Source: CAZIRO01 sp964541595 (GTDB taxonomy: Bacteria; Acidobacteriota; HRBIN11). From it: a stretch of DNA of 12,559 bases. Below are positions 1-6,625 of the stretch, piece by piece; the stretch's first letter is position 1; every line of letters begins with the position of its first letter. The notes under the pieces are model-generated. The model made no database searches, was not told the origin of the DNA, and saw nothing but the letters and a program-made list of their open reading frames with translations. Position numbers and translations under genes: made by a program. The stretch is from positions 1 through 12,559 of the forward strand of contig CAZIRO010000076.1 in assembly GCA_964541595.1 (NCBI GenBank), in the 5' to 3' direction.

Positions 1-480
1 AGCGCGAATGGGATTTTTCGGAACGAGTCCCAGCAGGATGTATTCCAGACCCGGTGGACGTGCGGATCGCGTCGCCCGTCCGGGTTGCTGCATGGTCTGG
101 ATCAACTGTGTGCGCGCCTCCGGTCGGATAAACGTGCCGGGCCGCACCGTATTTGCCCAGATGAGCCCGATGGTGACGGCAACGGCAGTGGTCGCGGTAT
201 AATACAGTAGCACACGTGCACCCATGCGCCCGAGGCGTTTCAGATCCCCGAGTCCCGCCGTACCGACAACGATGGAAGCCACGACGAGCGGAATGATAAC
301 CATCTGCAGCAATCGCATGAAGATCTGGCCGGCGAACTGCATGATCTTCAGTGCAGCACGGTACACGAGCGGTGTGGGTTCCGGCGTTCCCGGCGGAACC
401 CAGACCTGGAGCATCGCACCCGTCAGCACACCGAGTACGAGTCCGATCAATATCCAGTGATACAGGCGCAATCGTCGCAT
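1..480 (-). CDS. Sodium:dicarboxylate/glutamate symporter (DAACS family), N-terminal part
   Basis: Partial gene. It starts with ATG at 478-480 and stays open to the left edge, giving 160 codons. The family (GltP/DctA-like) imports acidic amino acids or C4-dicarboxylates with Na+ or H+ across the inner membrane. Three hydrophobic stretches are visible: residues about 5-26, 49-78 and 84-110. The second contains FMRLLQMVIIPLVVASIVVG followed by TAGLGDLKRLGRMG. This matches the conserved region FLxLIKMxIxPLVFxxIVxG...GxGdxkklGrxG of the family. A later LGLVPKNP resembles the conserved IPxNP segment. The substrate-binding hairpins lie beyond the edge, so the substrate is unknown. GGGAG lies about 8 bases upstream of the ATG. 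Only 29 bases separate it from the glmM stop on the same strand, so co-transcription is likely although no functional link is obvious. Confidence 0.85.
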   Translation of the reverse strand, partial: MRRLRLYHWILIGLVLGVLTGAMLQVWVPPGTPEPTPLVYRAALKIMQFAGQIFMRLLQMVIIPLVVASIVVGTAGLGDLKRLGRMGARVLLYYTATTAVAVTIGLIWANTVRPGTFIRPEARTQLIQTMQQPGRATRSARPPGLEYILLGLVPKNPIRA

Positions 481-509
481 TCCGAGACTCCCATCCGCGT
501 GCCGGGGAG

Positions 510-1862
510 TCACTGGGGTGCGAGGATCCGATGAGCGATCCGGGCAAGATCCTGCGCGCACGTTTCCGCGAGGTCCGATGAAACGCACTCCACCAGAATG
601 CGGAGTACCGGTTCTGTGCCCGAATACCGCAGAAACACGCGTCCCCGGCCGTTCAAGCGTGTTTCCCAGGTGGCCACGGCCTGCTGGAGTTCGGGTAACT
701 GGTCCAGCGGAATCTTTTCCCGTACGCGGACATTGTGCAGGATTTGCGGAAACGGCCGATACGACGTGCATACGGTTTCCAGGATCTCCGGCTGTTCATG
801 CATCGTCTGCAACAGTGCGAGCGTGGTCAGCAGTCCGTCTCCTGTAGGTGCGAGATGGCGCAGAATCACGTGTCCGGACGGTTCGGCCCCCAGATAGAGT
901 CCGTGCACGTCCAGTGCATCCGCCACATACTTGTCACCCACGGCGGTTCGGATCAGTCGGATACCCCATTCGGAGAGCAGGGTTTCCAGTGCCTGGTTCG
1001 CCATTACAGTGGACACCACTGCCGGAGAACGACCGAGCGACCCGGTTTGCTGCAGCCAGCGGGCAAGGACAGCCAGCACGATGTGACCGTCCAGCAGACC
1101 AAACTCCGGATGGACGCCAATCACCCGGTCACCGTCTCCATCGTACGCAAATCCCAGGCAGTGCTGATCCCCGGTACTCCGGATATGCTGGTGCAGCACT
1201 TCCGGATGAACGGCGCCACACCGCACGTTGATGTTGGTCCCGTTCGGTTCGGCATACATCGTGGTAACGTGAAATCCAAGTTGCATCAGTACGGCCGGAT
1301 AAACGCGGAACGCCGCGCCGTGGGCCATGTCTAAATAAAGACGCGGCAGACGGCGGGCGAGATCGCGCAGTTCTGCGAACGTCTGCACCAGCCATTGTGT
1401 ATACGCGGTGTACGCTGCGTCCCGGGCATGCACGACGGAAAAATCGTCCGGAGGATCGATGACATCCTGCAGGTGTTGTTCCAGCATATCTTCCACCGTT
1501 TCCGGGATCTTGCGTCCATCCGGTTGCACGAGTTTCAATCCGTTGTCCGGGTACAGATTATGGGACGCCGTAATGATCCCCGCACAGGTTCCCCACCGGT
1601 GGGCCAGAATGATGGTCGCGGGTGTGGGGAATATCCCCAGGTCGTGCACCCGGCAATTCGCACGCACAAGTCCCTCCATGAACGCATGCGCCAGTGCATG
1701 GCTGCTTGCGCGCGTATCCCGTGCGACGATCACGTCCCGGACACCGTAGCGATCGACCAGATCACGTCCCCAGTGAAACCCGATTGCCCGGAAAACCTGT
1801 TCCGTGACGGGAAAAGTGAAACTCTCTCCGCGAATACCATCCGTACCGAACCACCGGGGCAT
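510..1862 (-). CDS. glmM: Phosphoglucosamine mutase
   Basis: 450-residue cytoplasmic alpha-D-phosphohexomutase. GlmM interconverts glucosamine-6-phosphate and glucosamine-1-phosphate on the route to UDP-GlcNAc. Visible motifs: N-terminal FGTDGIRGE (residues 5-13), typical of GlmM; active-site phosphoserine loop TASHN with Ser100; Mg-binding DGDGDR (241-246); sugar-binding GAEPSGH (325-331; GlmM usually has GGEQSGH); C-terminal phosphate loop RYSGTEP (412-418). The length fits the family (about 445). The frame is open upstream to 1958, but I chose ATG 1860-1862. It places FGTDGIRG at the family position and is preceded by GGAGAGG with about 8 bases of spacing. The residue after SHN is Leu where Pro is usual. 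The gene is followed after 29 bases by the symporter. A phosphomannomutase/phosphoglucomutase role is less likely but not excluded. Confidence 0.88.
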   Translation of the reverse strand: MPRWFGTDGIRGESFTFPVTEQVFRAIGFHWGRDLVDRYGVRDVIVARDTRASSHALAHAFMEGLVRANCRVHDLGIFPTPATIILAHRWGTCAGIITASHNLYPDNGLKLVQPDGRKIPETVEDMLEQHLQDVIDPPDDFSVVHARDAAYTAYTQWLVQTFAELRDLARRLPRLYLDMAHGAAFRVYPAVLMQLGFHVTTMYAEPNGTNINVRCGAVHPEVLHQHIRSTGDQHCLGFAYDGDGDRVIGVHPEFGLLDGHIVLAVLARWLQQTGSLGRSPAVVSTVMANQALETLLSEWGIRLIRTAVGDKYVADALDVHGLYLGAEPSGHVILRHLAPTGDGLLTTLALLQTMHEQPEILETVCTSYRPFPQILHNVRVREKIPLDQLPELQQAVATWETRLNGRGRVFLRYSGTEPVLRILVECVSSDLAETCAQDLARIAHRILAPQ

Positions 1863-2008
1863 GTCAGCACCTCTCCGAAAGTCGGGGTGTGCCGTTTGAT
1901 CCGAAGTGTCCGAGATCGGGGCGGGAATCGGGATGGTGTCGGTGCCGTTGAACTGCACCGGGTTTATTCGCCCACGCCTGCGATTCCTGACCCTGAAATA
2001 CCACCTGC

Positions 2009-2026
2009 CCCATTTCCTGTCCCGAT
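2009..2026 (-). repeat. Solo copy of the 18-bp intergenic repeat motif
   Basis: Read on the minus strand, this is ATCGGGACAGGAAATGGG. It differs at one base from the motif at the left end of the repeat at 2801-2994. It lies 10 bases beyond the stop of the ABC ATPase gene, in the 174-bp gap before glmM. Around 1921-1936 on the plus strand a partial inverted partner (GGAATCGGGA) is visible, so a decayed element may span about 1920-2030. No convincing promoter or terminator was seen in the gap; the glmM ribosome site lies at its other end. Confidence 0.5.
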
Positions 2027-2036
2027 TCCGGGAGGT

Positions 2037-2723
2037 CTATGCCGGTTCCTGTACGGTCACCCACGCCTGCGGAATGTCCACAAGACGACCGTGCTCCAGT
2101 ACGATATGACGCTGCGCAAACCGGGCAACGTGTGGAGAATGCGTCACCAGCAGCAGTGTTTTGCCCTGGGCATGGAGTTCCTGAAAGAGTCGAAGCACGA
2201 TCTCCTCGTTCACCTGGTCGAGATTGCCGGTGGGTTCGTCGGCGAGCAAAATCGGGGGATCGTTGACCAGGGCACGGGCGATGGCCACACGCTGTTGCTC
2301 GCCACCGGACAGTTCGGCCGGATAGTGATGCAGACGATCACCGAGTCCCATGCGTTCCAGTAAGGCACGTGCCTGGGCCTCGTCCGGCACACTGTGAAAG
2401 TACTGCGCGAGCATCACGTTTTCCAGCGCCGTCAGATAGGGGACGAGATGAAACTGCTGAAAGATCATACCGATCGTGGTGCGACGAAATGCTGCTGCCT
2501 CGCGCGGTGTCAGTCGGTGTACGGGCACATCGGCCACCCAGATCTCCCCGGACGTCGGGGGTTCCAGTGCAGCGATCAGGTGCAATAGCGTACTCTTTCC
2601 GGCGCCGGAAGGTCCCATGATCGCCAGCCACTCACCCGATTCCACCTGGAGGTGGATGCCATCCAGCGCACGTACACCGTTTGCATACACTTTCACGACG
2701 TGTTCCAGTCGGATCAATCCCAT
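2037..2723 (-). CDS. ABC transporter ATP-binding protein, LolD/MacB/FtsE type
   Basis: 228-residue single-domain ABC ATPase that would sit on the cytoplasmic face of the inner membrane. All nucleotide-binding motifs are present: Walker A GPSGAGKST (37-45), Q-loop around residues 89-90 in IFQQFHLVP, signature LSGGEQQR (138-145), Walker B ILLADEP (158-164), D-loop GNLD (166-169) and switch His195 in VTHS. The pattern FQQFHLVPYLTALENVML and ADEPTGNLD places it in the MacB/LolD group, which works with MacB- or LolCE-type permeases in lipoprotein release or export. No permease is adjacent on either side, so the partner must be encoded elsewhere and the substrate cannot be named. Start ATG 2721-2723 has GGAAG 5 bases upstream. 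It is transcribed divergently from proC. Confidence 0.88.
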   Translation of the reverse strand: MGLIRLEHVVKVYANGVRALDGIHLQVESGEWLAIMGPSGAGKSTLLHLIAALEPPTSGEIWVADVPVHRLTPREAAAFRRTTIGMIFQQFHLVPYLTALENVMLAQYFHSVPDEAQARALLERMGLGDRLHHYPAELSGGEQQRVAIARALVNDPPILLADEPTGNLDQVNEEIVLRLFQELHAQGKTLLLVTHSPHVARFAQRHIVLEHGRLVDIPQAWVTVQEPA

Positions 2724-2759
2724 GGAAACTTCCGCAGGCGTTTGTCAGTGATGGGCTTT

Positions 2760-2788
2760 ATCTTAGGCCATCTTGAGATGTTCCGCAA
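2760..2788 (-). promoter_or_regulatory. Candidate sigma-70-type promoter for the ABC ATPase gene
   Basis: On the minus strand: TTGCGG (2783-2788), 17-base spacer, TAAGAT (2760-2765). Transcription would start near 2753 and give a leader of about 30 bases before the ATG. The hexamers are imperfect, but the TTGC start and exact 17-base spacing recur at three other gene starts in the window. Confidence 0.4.
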
Positions 2789-2800
2789 ACGGTGGGATCA

Positions 2801-2994
2801 GAAATCGGGACAGGCAATGGGTCGTGCGCACCACCGGATCCACCGGTGTCAGGTCCCAGGTGTCGGGTGTCGGGTATGCAGGTGTCAGGTATCCGGGACG
2901 GGAGACGGAAGACAGGGGACGGGGCATCGCATGGGCTGGAGATCGCGCATGACCGCATGGGTCCCCACGGTGTCCCGTTGCCTGTCGCGATCTC
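2801..2994 (+). repeat. Intergenic repeat element A with inverted ends and 7-bp internal period
   Basis: The ends are imperfect inverted repeats of 21 bp (2801-2821 against 2974-2994, 18 of 21 matching), built on the motif ATCGGGACAGGCAATGGG. Inside, from 2845, a 7-bp register is visible: GGTGTCA, GGTCCCA, GGTGTCG, GGTGTCG, then after a one-base slip GGTGTCA, GGTATCC, GGGACGG, GAGACGG, AAGACAG, GGGACGG. Positions 2880-2928 are identical over 49 bp to 6686-6734 on the opposite strand; 2945-2962 and 2964-2976 also match that copy exactly. It encodes no recognisable protein. No target-site duplication is obvious. It sits between the two divergent candidate promoters of the ABC gene and proC. Confidence 0.8.
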
Positions 2995-3007
2995 AGAACA
3001 CATTCGA

Positions 3008-3036
3008 TTGCCGATCGGTCAGCAGATGCCTAAATT
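3008..3036 (+). promoter_or_regulatory. Candidate sigma-70-type promoter for proC
   Basis: TTGCCG (3008-3013), 17-base spacer, TAAATT (3031-3036). The predicted start near 3043 would give a leader of about 45 bases. It lies just outside repeat element A and matches the TTGC-N17 pattern of the other candidates. Confidence 0.4.
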
Positions 3037-3088
3037 CATTCTATGTTCACTGGCGCGGTGCGGTTCGTGGAACTGCGGAGGATACACC

Positions 3089-3922
3089 ATGACCGCCATC
3101 GGACGCATCGCCATTCTCGGTGCGGGCAAGATGGGTGAAGCGCTCCTGCGTGGTCTGCTGACCGCCGGCGTCGTGGATCGCACCCACNNNNNNNNNNTAC
3201 GTGCCACGGTCCGCCAGCCTGCCCGTCAGGAGTACATTGCATCAACATACGGCATCACGGTCTCGCGGGATAACCGCGAGATGGCGGCATGGGCGGATGT
3301 GACCGTGATCTGTGTCAAACCGCAGACGGTGCCCACATTACTCCGGGAAATCCGTCCCGTCATTGAACCGCGCCATCTGGTGATCTCGATCGCCGCATCG
3401 GTGCCGATCGCGTTCATTCAGGACGTGCTGGGTGCGGATATCCCGGTGATTCGCGCCATGCCGAACGTCGCCTGCATGGTGCGGGAGGGGATGACCGTGC
3501 TGGCACCCGGTCCGCACGCCACCGACACGCATATGGCCGTCGCCCGTCGTATTTTTGATGCGGTCGGTCGCACAATGGTCCTGGACGAACGGTGGATGGA
3601 CGCGGTCACCGGATTGAGCGCCAGTGGACCGGCGTTTATTTACATCATCATCGAATCCCTCGCGGAGGCCGGCGTAAAGGTCGGACTGTCCCGAGAGGTG
3701 GCCACGGAACTGGTCGCTCAGACGGTGCTCGGCGCGGCCAAAATGGTTCTCAGTACGCGCGAACATCCGGCCAAACTCAAGGACGCCGTGACCACGCCCG
3801 CCGGATGTACAATTGACGGCATTCTGGAACTCGAAGCCGGTGGTGTTCGGGTGACACTCATTAAGGCCGTCGTACGCGCGACGGAACGGGCGCGAGAACT
3901 CTTTCATATGCCCCGACACTGA
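3089..3922 (+). CDS. proC: Pyrroline-5-carboxylate reductase
   Basis: 277 residues, including four unknown ones from an N run. The enzyme reduces 1-pyrroline-5-carboxylate to proline with NAD(P)H in the cytoplasm, the last step of proline synthesis. Visible: N-terminal Rossmann motif ILGAGKMGEALL; VKPQ at the end of the nucleotide domain; MPNVACMVREGMTVL (family MPNTPxxVxxGxT); the dimerisation/substrate segment DAVTGLSASGPAFIYIIIES; LVAQTVLGAAKMV; and C-terminal LKDAVTTPAGCTIDGILELE (family VtSPGGTTi). Thr-to-Val and Gly/Thr-to-Ala/Cys changes in two signature stretches are mild departures. ATG 3089-3091 was chosen because GGAGG lies 7 bases upstream and the Rossmann fold begins immediately after. 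The frame is open further upstream only through repeat A. comEA follows after 192 bases. Confidence 0.92.
   Translation: MTAIGRIAILGAGKMGEALLRGLLTAGVVDRTHXXXXRATVRQPARQEYIASTYGITVSRDNREMAAWADVTVICVKPQTVPTLLREIRPVIEPRHLVISIAASVPIAFIQDVLGADIPVIRAMPNVACMVREGMTVLAPGPHATDTHMAVARRIFDAVGRTMVLDERWMDAVTGLSASGPAFIYIIIESLAEAGVKVGLSREVATELVAQTVLGAAKMVLSTREHPAKLKDAVTTPAGCTIDGILELEAGGVRVTLIKAVVRATERARELFHMPRH
3188..3197. other. Assembly gap (10 Ns) inside proC
   Basis: Ten Ns after the codons for DRTH. Counting them as real bases keeps proC in one frame. The spacing between the Rossmann motif and the YGI segment is then only about 2-3 residues longer than usual, so the gap length looks roughly right, but the bases are unknown. 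Confidence 0.95.
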
Positions 3923-4025
3923 TCGGTGTACCCGAAAGCATACAGCATGTACTCCCTGCGCATACACCCGCCCGGCGCCGGCGTCCCGATAACACCCGGC
4001 GCATGTGTGGGACTGATTTGCGGTT

Positions 4026-4089
4026 TGTCCCTGCGGACACGCGATGGCATATACCTTGCATACTCCCCCGTGCCCGCTGTGAACGGGCA
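4026..4089 (+). promoter_or_regulatory. Palindrome and small hairpin upstream of comEA-like gene
   Basis: Two dyads lie in the 192-bp gap between proC and the comEA-like gene. TGTCC-CTGC-GGACA (4026-4039) is a perfect operator-like palindrome. TGCCCG-CTGTGAA-CGGGCA (4071-4089) is a 6-bp hairpin ending 25 bases before the start codon. A weak promoter match lies between them (TTGTCC at 4025-4030, TATACC at 4050-4055, spacer 19). No T-rich terminator for proC was seen, so read-through from proC is possible. Confidence 0.3.
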
Positions 4090-4114
4090 TAATCCGCTTG
4101 ACAGGAGGCCGATA

Positions 4115-4426
4115 ATGCATTCGACGGCTCGTGTATGGATGCTGAGCATGCTCTTCGGCGTGTTCGTCTGGGTCGCATGGGGGACCACGAACGGTGTGAT
4201 CGCACAAAACGCGCCATCCGGCAGGGAGACACACCTGATCAATATCAATCGCGCCAGTGCGACGGAACTCGAGCAGTTGCCCGGTATCGGACCGAAACTG
4301 GCGGCACGGATCGTGGCCTACCGGGAGGAACACGGTCCGTTTCAGCGGAAAGAGGAACTGCTGAACGTGCCGGGTATCGGGATGAAGAAGTTCGCGCGCA
4401 TCAAAGATCGCATTACGGTGAAGTAA
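4115..4426 (+). CDS. ComEA-like secreted helix-hairpin-helix DNA-binding protein
   Basis: 103 residues. The N-terminus is hydrophobic (residues 7-23) and ends in GVIA-QN, a plausible signal-peptidase I site after Ala30, although a membrane anchor is also possible. The rest is the ComEA C-terminal domain: LININRASATELEQLPGIGP, then KLAARIVAYREEHGPF and a second half, LLNVPGIGMKKFARIKDRI. The two PGIG hairpins are the helix-hairpin-helix turns that bind DNA backbone. ComEA proteins capture incoming DNA in the periplasm during natural transformation. Many bacteria also carry such single-domain proteins without known competence, and no comEC or pilus gene is nearby. ATG 4115-4117 was chosen over the longer open frame from 3926 because AGGAGG (4103-4108) lies 6 bases upstream and the signal sequence starts here. 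Confidence 0.85.
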   Translation: MHSTARVWMLSMLFGVFVWVAWGTTNGVIAQNAPSGRETHLININRASATELEQLPGIGPKLAARIVAYREEHGPFQRKEELLNVPGIGMKKFARIKDRITVK

Positions 4427-4441
4427 CCTTGCCTTCAGCAG

Positions 4442-4498
4442 AAAAAAAGAGAATGGGCGGTCGATAGAACGCCCTGCGGCGGCTCTATCGACCTGCCC
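4442..4498 (-). terminator. Rho-independent-like terminator, minus-strand orientation
   Basis: The long stem GGTCGATAGA (4459-4468) pairs perfectly with TCTATCGACC (4484-4493). GGGC (4455-4458) and GCCC (4495-4498) extend it past a one-base bulge. On the plus strand an A7 run (4442-4448) precedes the stem, so on the minus strand the hairpin is followed by ATTCTC and then T7. It therefore best ends transcription of the leftward carbamoyltransferase gene, about 250 bases past its stop. It may also act as a weak barrier for comEA read-through. The six-base gap between stem and T-run is longer than ideal. Confidence 0.6.
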
Positions 4499-4580
4499 GC
4501 TCCCGAACTCCCCTTATTGTCGTGTCCGCAGGGATTGTACCGCACGCGTGCCGCGGTGATCAAGGAAATCAGCGCTGGGA

Positions 4581-4738
4581 CCGGGACGGGCAATAGGACA
4601 GGGGATGCGCCGGATGCGCGGATGGCCCGGTGGATACCGGGTGTCGGGTGTCAGGTGACAGGTCCCAGGTGTCAAGTGTTGGGTGTTGGGTGTCGGGTGT
4701 CAAAGAGACCGGATACCTGAAACCTGATCCCTGGGACC
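4581..4738 (+). repeat. Intergenic repeat element B with nine-unit heptamer array
   Basis: It begins with CCGGGACGGGCAATAGG (4581-4597), a variant of the family's end motif. Nine 7-bp units run without interruption from 4640 to 4702: GGTGTCG, GGTGTCA, GGTGACA, GGTCCCA, GGTGTCA, AGTGTTG, GGTGTTG, GGTGTCG, GGTGTCA. Inverted units follow (CCTGAAA, CCTGATC, CCTGGGA at 4716-4736), so GGTCCCAGG (4661-4669) can pair with CCTGGGACC (4730-4738). It lies in the 324-bp gap between the convergent comEA-like and carbamoyltransferase genes, which otherwise holds only the terminator at 4442-4498. No right-hand end motif is present. Confidence 0.75.
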
Positions 4739-4750
4739 AACCCCAAAGAT

Positions 4751-6532
4751 CTATGACCGATGACGGCCGGAAGTATCGTCGTTCGTCCACCCGGCTCCTG
4801 AACGGACGACCACGTAGTTACCGAGAACAAGGACGTCCATATGCGTGCGCCGGAAACACGCAACGGCCTCTTCCGGCGTATGTACAATGGGTTCATTCTC
4901 GTTGAAACTCGTGTTCAGCAATACGGGCACCCCGGTCAGTCTTCGAAAGGCTTCGAGGAGTCCCCAGTAGCGTGGATTCGTCTCGCGCGCAACCGTTTGC
5001 AATCGGCCGGTACCGTCCACATGCGTGGGCGCCGGAATCTCCGCACGCTTCTCGGCGCGCACGGGATACGCCATCAACATGAACGGGGAGGGGTATGCAC
5101 ATTCAAAGTATTCATGCGTATACTCCTCAAGGATGGACGGCGCGAACGGTCGAAACGGTTCCCGATGCTTCACACGACGGTTTAAAATGTCTTTCATCTC
5201 GGGTCGCCGCGGATCGACGAGAATGCTGCGATTCCCCAGCGCCCGGGGACCCCACTCCATCCGTCCCTGGAACCAGCCGACGACCTTTCCGTCCGCGATC
5301 TGACGCGCTGTCCACTCCAGTAATGCATCACCGTCCATGCGCCGATACGGGAGACCGTGTTGCTCCAGTACTGCGCGAATGGCCGTATCCGAAAAGTCCG
5401 GTCCCCAATAGGCATGTGTCATCACAAACGAGCGGGGATACCCGAGGATCTGATGATACACATAGAACGCCGCACCGATCGCCAATCCGGCGTCCCCGGC
5501 CGCCGGCTGTACAAAAATATCCGTAAACGGCGTCTCCGTAAAGATCTTACCGTTCGCCACACAGTTAAACGCCACACCCCCGGCATATGCAAGTGCCGAG
5601 ACGGCACGGCCGGTGCGCTGTTCGATCAGACGGTATAGCGTATTCCACTGGTGAAAGACGGCTTCTTCCAGTCGACGCTGTAACGTCGCCGCAATGTGCT
5701 GATGCCGGGGTTCAATCGGCGCATCCGGCGGACGCCGCGGTCCGAATACGCGCTCCATCCCGTGTGAAAAGAGCTGTCCCAGTCGAGGTTCTCCGGACCG
5801 CCAGGTCATCGTTGGCCCGTTCCGATGGTGGATAAAAAACCGGAGATCCAGCCGGTAACCCATTCCCGAGTACGTCCGTACCATCCGGCGGAACTCATCG
5901 ATATACTCCGGCTCTCCATACGCGGAGAGGCCCATCACCTTGTATTCGTCCCCGTACTTCCAGAACCCGAGATACTGGGTCAATGCCGTGTAGTACATGC
6001 CCAGCGAATGGGGAAACGCCACGCTGCCCCAGATGTGAATGCGATTTCCCTCTCCGATGCCCCACATTCCGCTGGCGAAATCGCCGAGTCCATCCAGCGA
6101 GAGCAGGGCAGCACGTTCAAACGGAGAGACGTAAAACGCGCTGGCGATGTGAGCGACGTGGTGTTCCACACGGTGCCAGCGGGCGCGGATATCCGCCGGA
6201 TCGACATCAAGTGCCCGTGCCAGTGTCTCCCTGACAGAACCGAACGCTGTCCACGCGCGTAAACGCTCCACCGCAAGCCGGGGCATGCGCAGACCGTATA
6301 CGATCTTGCGCCAGAGCCGTGCCCGGGGCTTGCGCGGAATGGCGATGTGGTCGACCTCCCGGATAGTGACCCCGGCCGCTTGCAGACAGTACCGAACGGC
6401 TGCAACGGGGAACCCCGCCGAGTGTTTCATCCGATTGAACCGTTCTTCTTCCGCCGCAGCCACGAGTTTGCCGTCGACGACGATCGCCGCGGATGCATCA
6501 CCATGATACGCATTGATACCGAGAATGATCAT
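4751..6532 (-). CDS. NodU/CmcH-family O-carbamoyltransferase
   Basis: 593 residues, full length for the family. These enzymes make carbamoyl-adenylate from carbamoyl phosphate and ATP, then carbamoylate a hydroxyl on a sugar or secondary metabolite. The N-terminal Kae1-like domain opens with ILGINAYHGDASAAIVVDG. It carries the probable metal site EHHVAH (His124, His128) and SLDGLGDF (Asp147), then GDEYKVMGLSAYGEP and LAYAGGVAFNCVANGKI. The C-terminal carbamoyltransferase domain shows GWFQGRMEWGPRALGNRSIL, EPFRPFAPSI, LLNTSFNENEPIV and TPEEAVACF. ATG 6530-6532 was chosen over the open frame from 6601 because MIILGIN is the family start and a GGCGG stretch precedes it. It stands alone with no glycosyltransferase or biosynthetic genes adjacent, so the acceptor is unknown. 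Repeats B and C flank it in opposite orientations. Confidence 0.9.
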   Translation of the reverse strand: MIILGINAYHGDASAAIVVDGKLVAAAEEERFNRMKHSAGFPVAAVRYCLQAAGVTIREVDHIAIPRKPRARLWRKIVYGLRMPRLAVERLRAWTAFGSVRETLARALDVDPADIRARWHRVEHHVAHIASAFYVSPFERAALLSLDGLGDFASGMWGIGEGNRIHIWGSVAFPHSLGMYYTALTQYLGFWKYGDEYKVMGLSAYGEPEYIDEFRRMVRTYSGMGYRLDLRFFIHHRNGPTMTWRSGEPRLGQLFSHGMERVFGPRRPPDAPIEPRHQHIAATLQRRLEEAVFHQWNTLYRLIEQRTGRAVSALAYAGGVAFNCVANGKIFTETPFTDIFVQPAAGDAGLAIGAAFYVYHQILGYPRSFVMTHAYWGPDFSDTAIRAVLEQHGLPYRRMDGDALLEWTARQIADGKVVGWFQGRMEWGPRALGNRSILVDPRRPEMKDILNRRVKHREPFRPFAPSILEEYTHEYFECAYPSPFMLMAYPVRAEKRAEIPAPTHVDGTGRLQTVARETNPRYWGLLEAFRRLTGVPVLLNTSFNENEPIVHTPEEAVACFRRTHMDVLVLGNYVVVRSGAGWTNDDTSGRHRS

Positions 6533-6572
6533 TGTACCGCCGCCAAATAGATACCGTTTTTCGGAAAAATTC

Positions 6573-6601
6573 ATTATGATGAAATCCCCGCTGGAATGCA
6601 A
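6573..6601 (-). promoter_or_regulatory. Candidate sigma-70-type promoter for the carbamoyltransferase
   Basis: On the minus strand: TTGCAT (6596-6601), 17-base spacer, CATAAT (6573-6578; five of six to consensus). The start would fall near 6566, with a leader of about 35 bases to the ATG at 6532. It lies just outside repeat C. Confidence 0.45.
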
Positions 6602-6625
6602 ATTCGGCGATGCACGCTTCCCAAG

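Noticed and set aside
1863..1958. Longer glmM start at 1958
   Set aside because: The extra 32 residues are Pro/Asp-rich and not family-like, while ATG 1862 has GGAGAGG and gives the standard GlmM N-terminus.
2792..3088. In-frame upstream extension of proC through repeat A
   Set aside because: ATG 3089 has a strong SD and begins the Rossmann motif at once. The upstream part is repeat sequence that also occurs elsewhere.
3965..4010. GC-rich palindrome CCGGCGCCGG after proC as terminator
   Set aside because: It is short, has no loop or T-tract, and such palindromes are common in DNA of this composition.
3338..4333. 331-codon open frame on the strand opposite proC and the comEA-like gene
   Set aside because: It mirrors the codons of clearly recognised genes and its translation is low-complexity in His, Arg and Gly with no family motif. 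In high-GC DNA with this codon use, long antisense frames are expected; similar ones lie opposite fabD (9779-10768), glmM (1395-2363), the lpxH-like gene (10458-11249) and the phosphohexomutase (7444-8157).
4640..4702. CRISPR array
   Set aside because: The units are 7-bp tandem repeats without spacers, and no cas gene is present.
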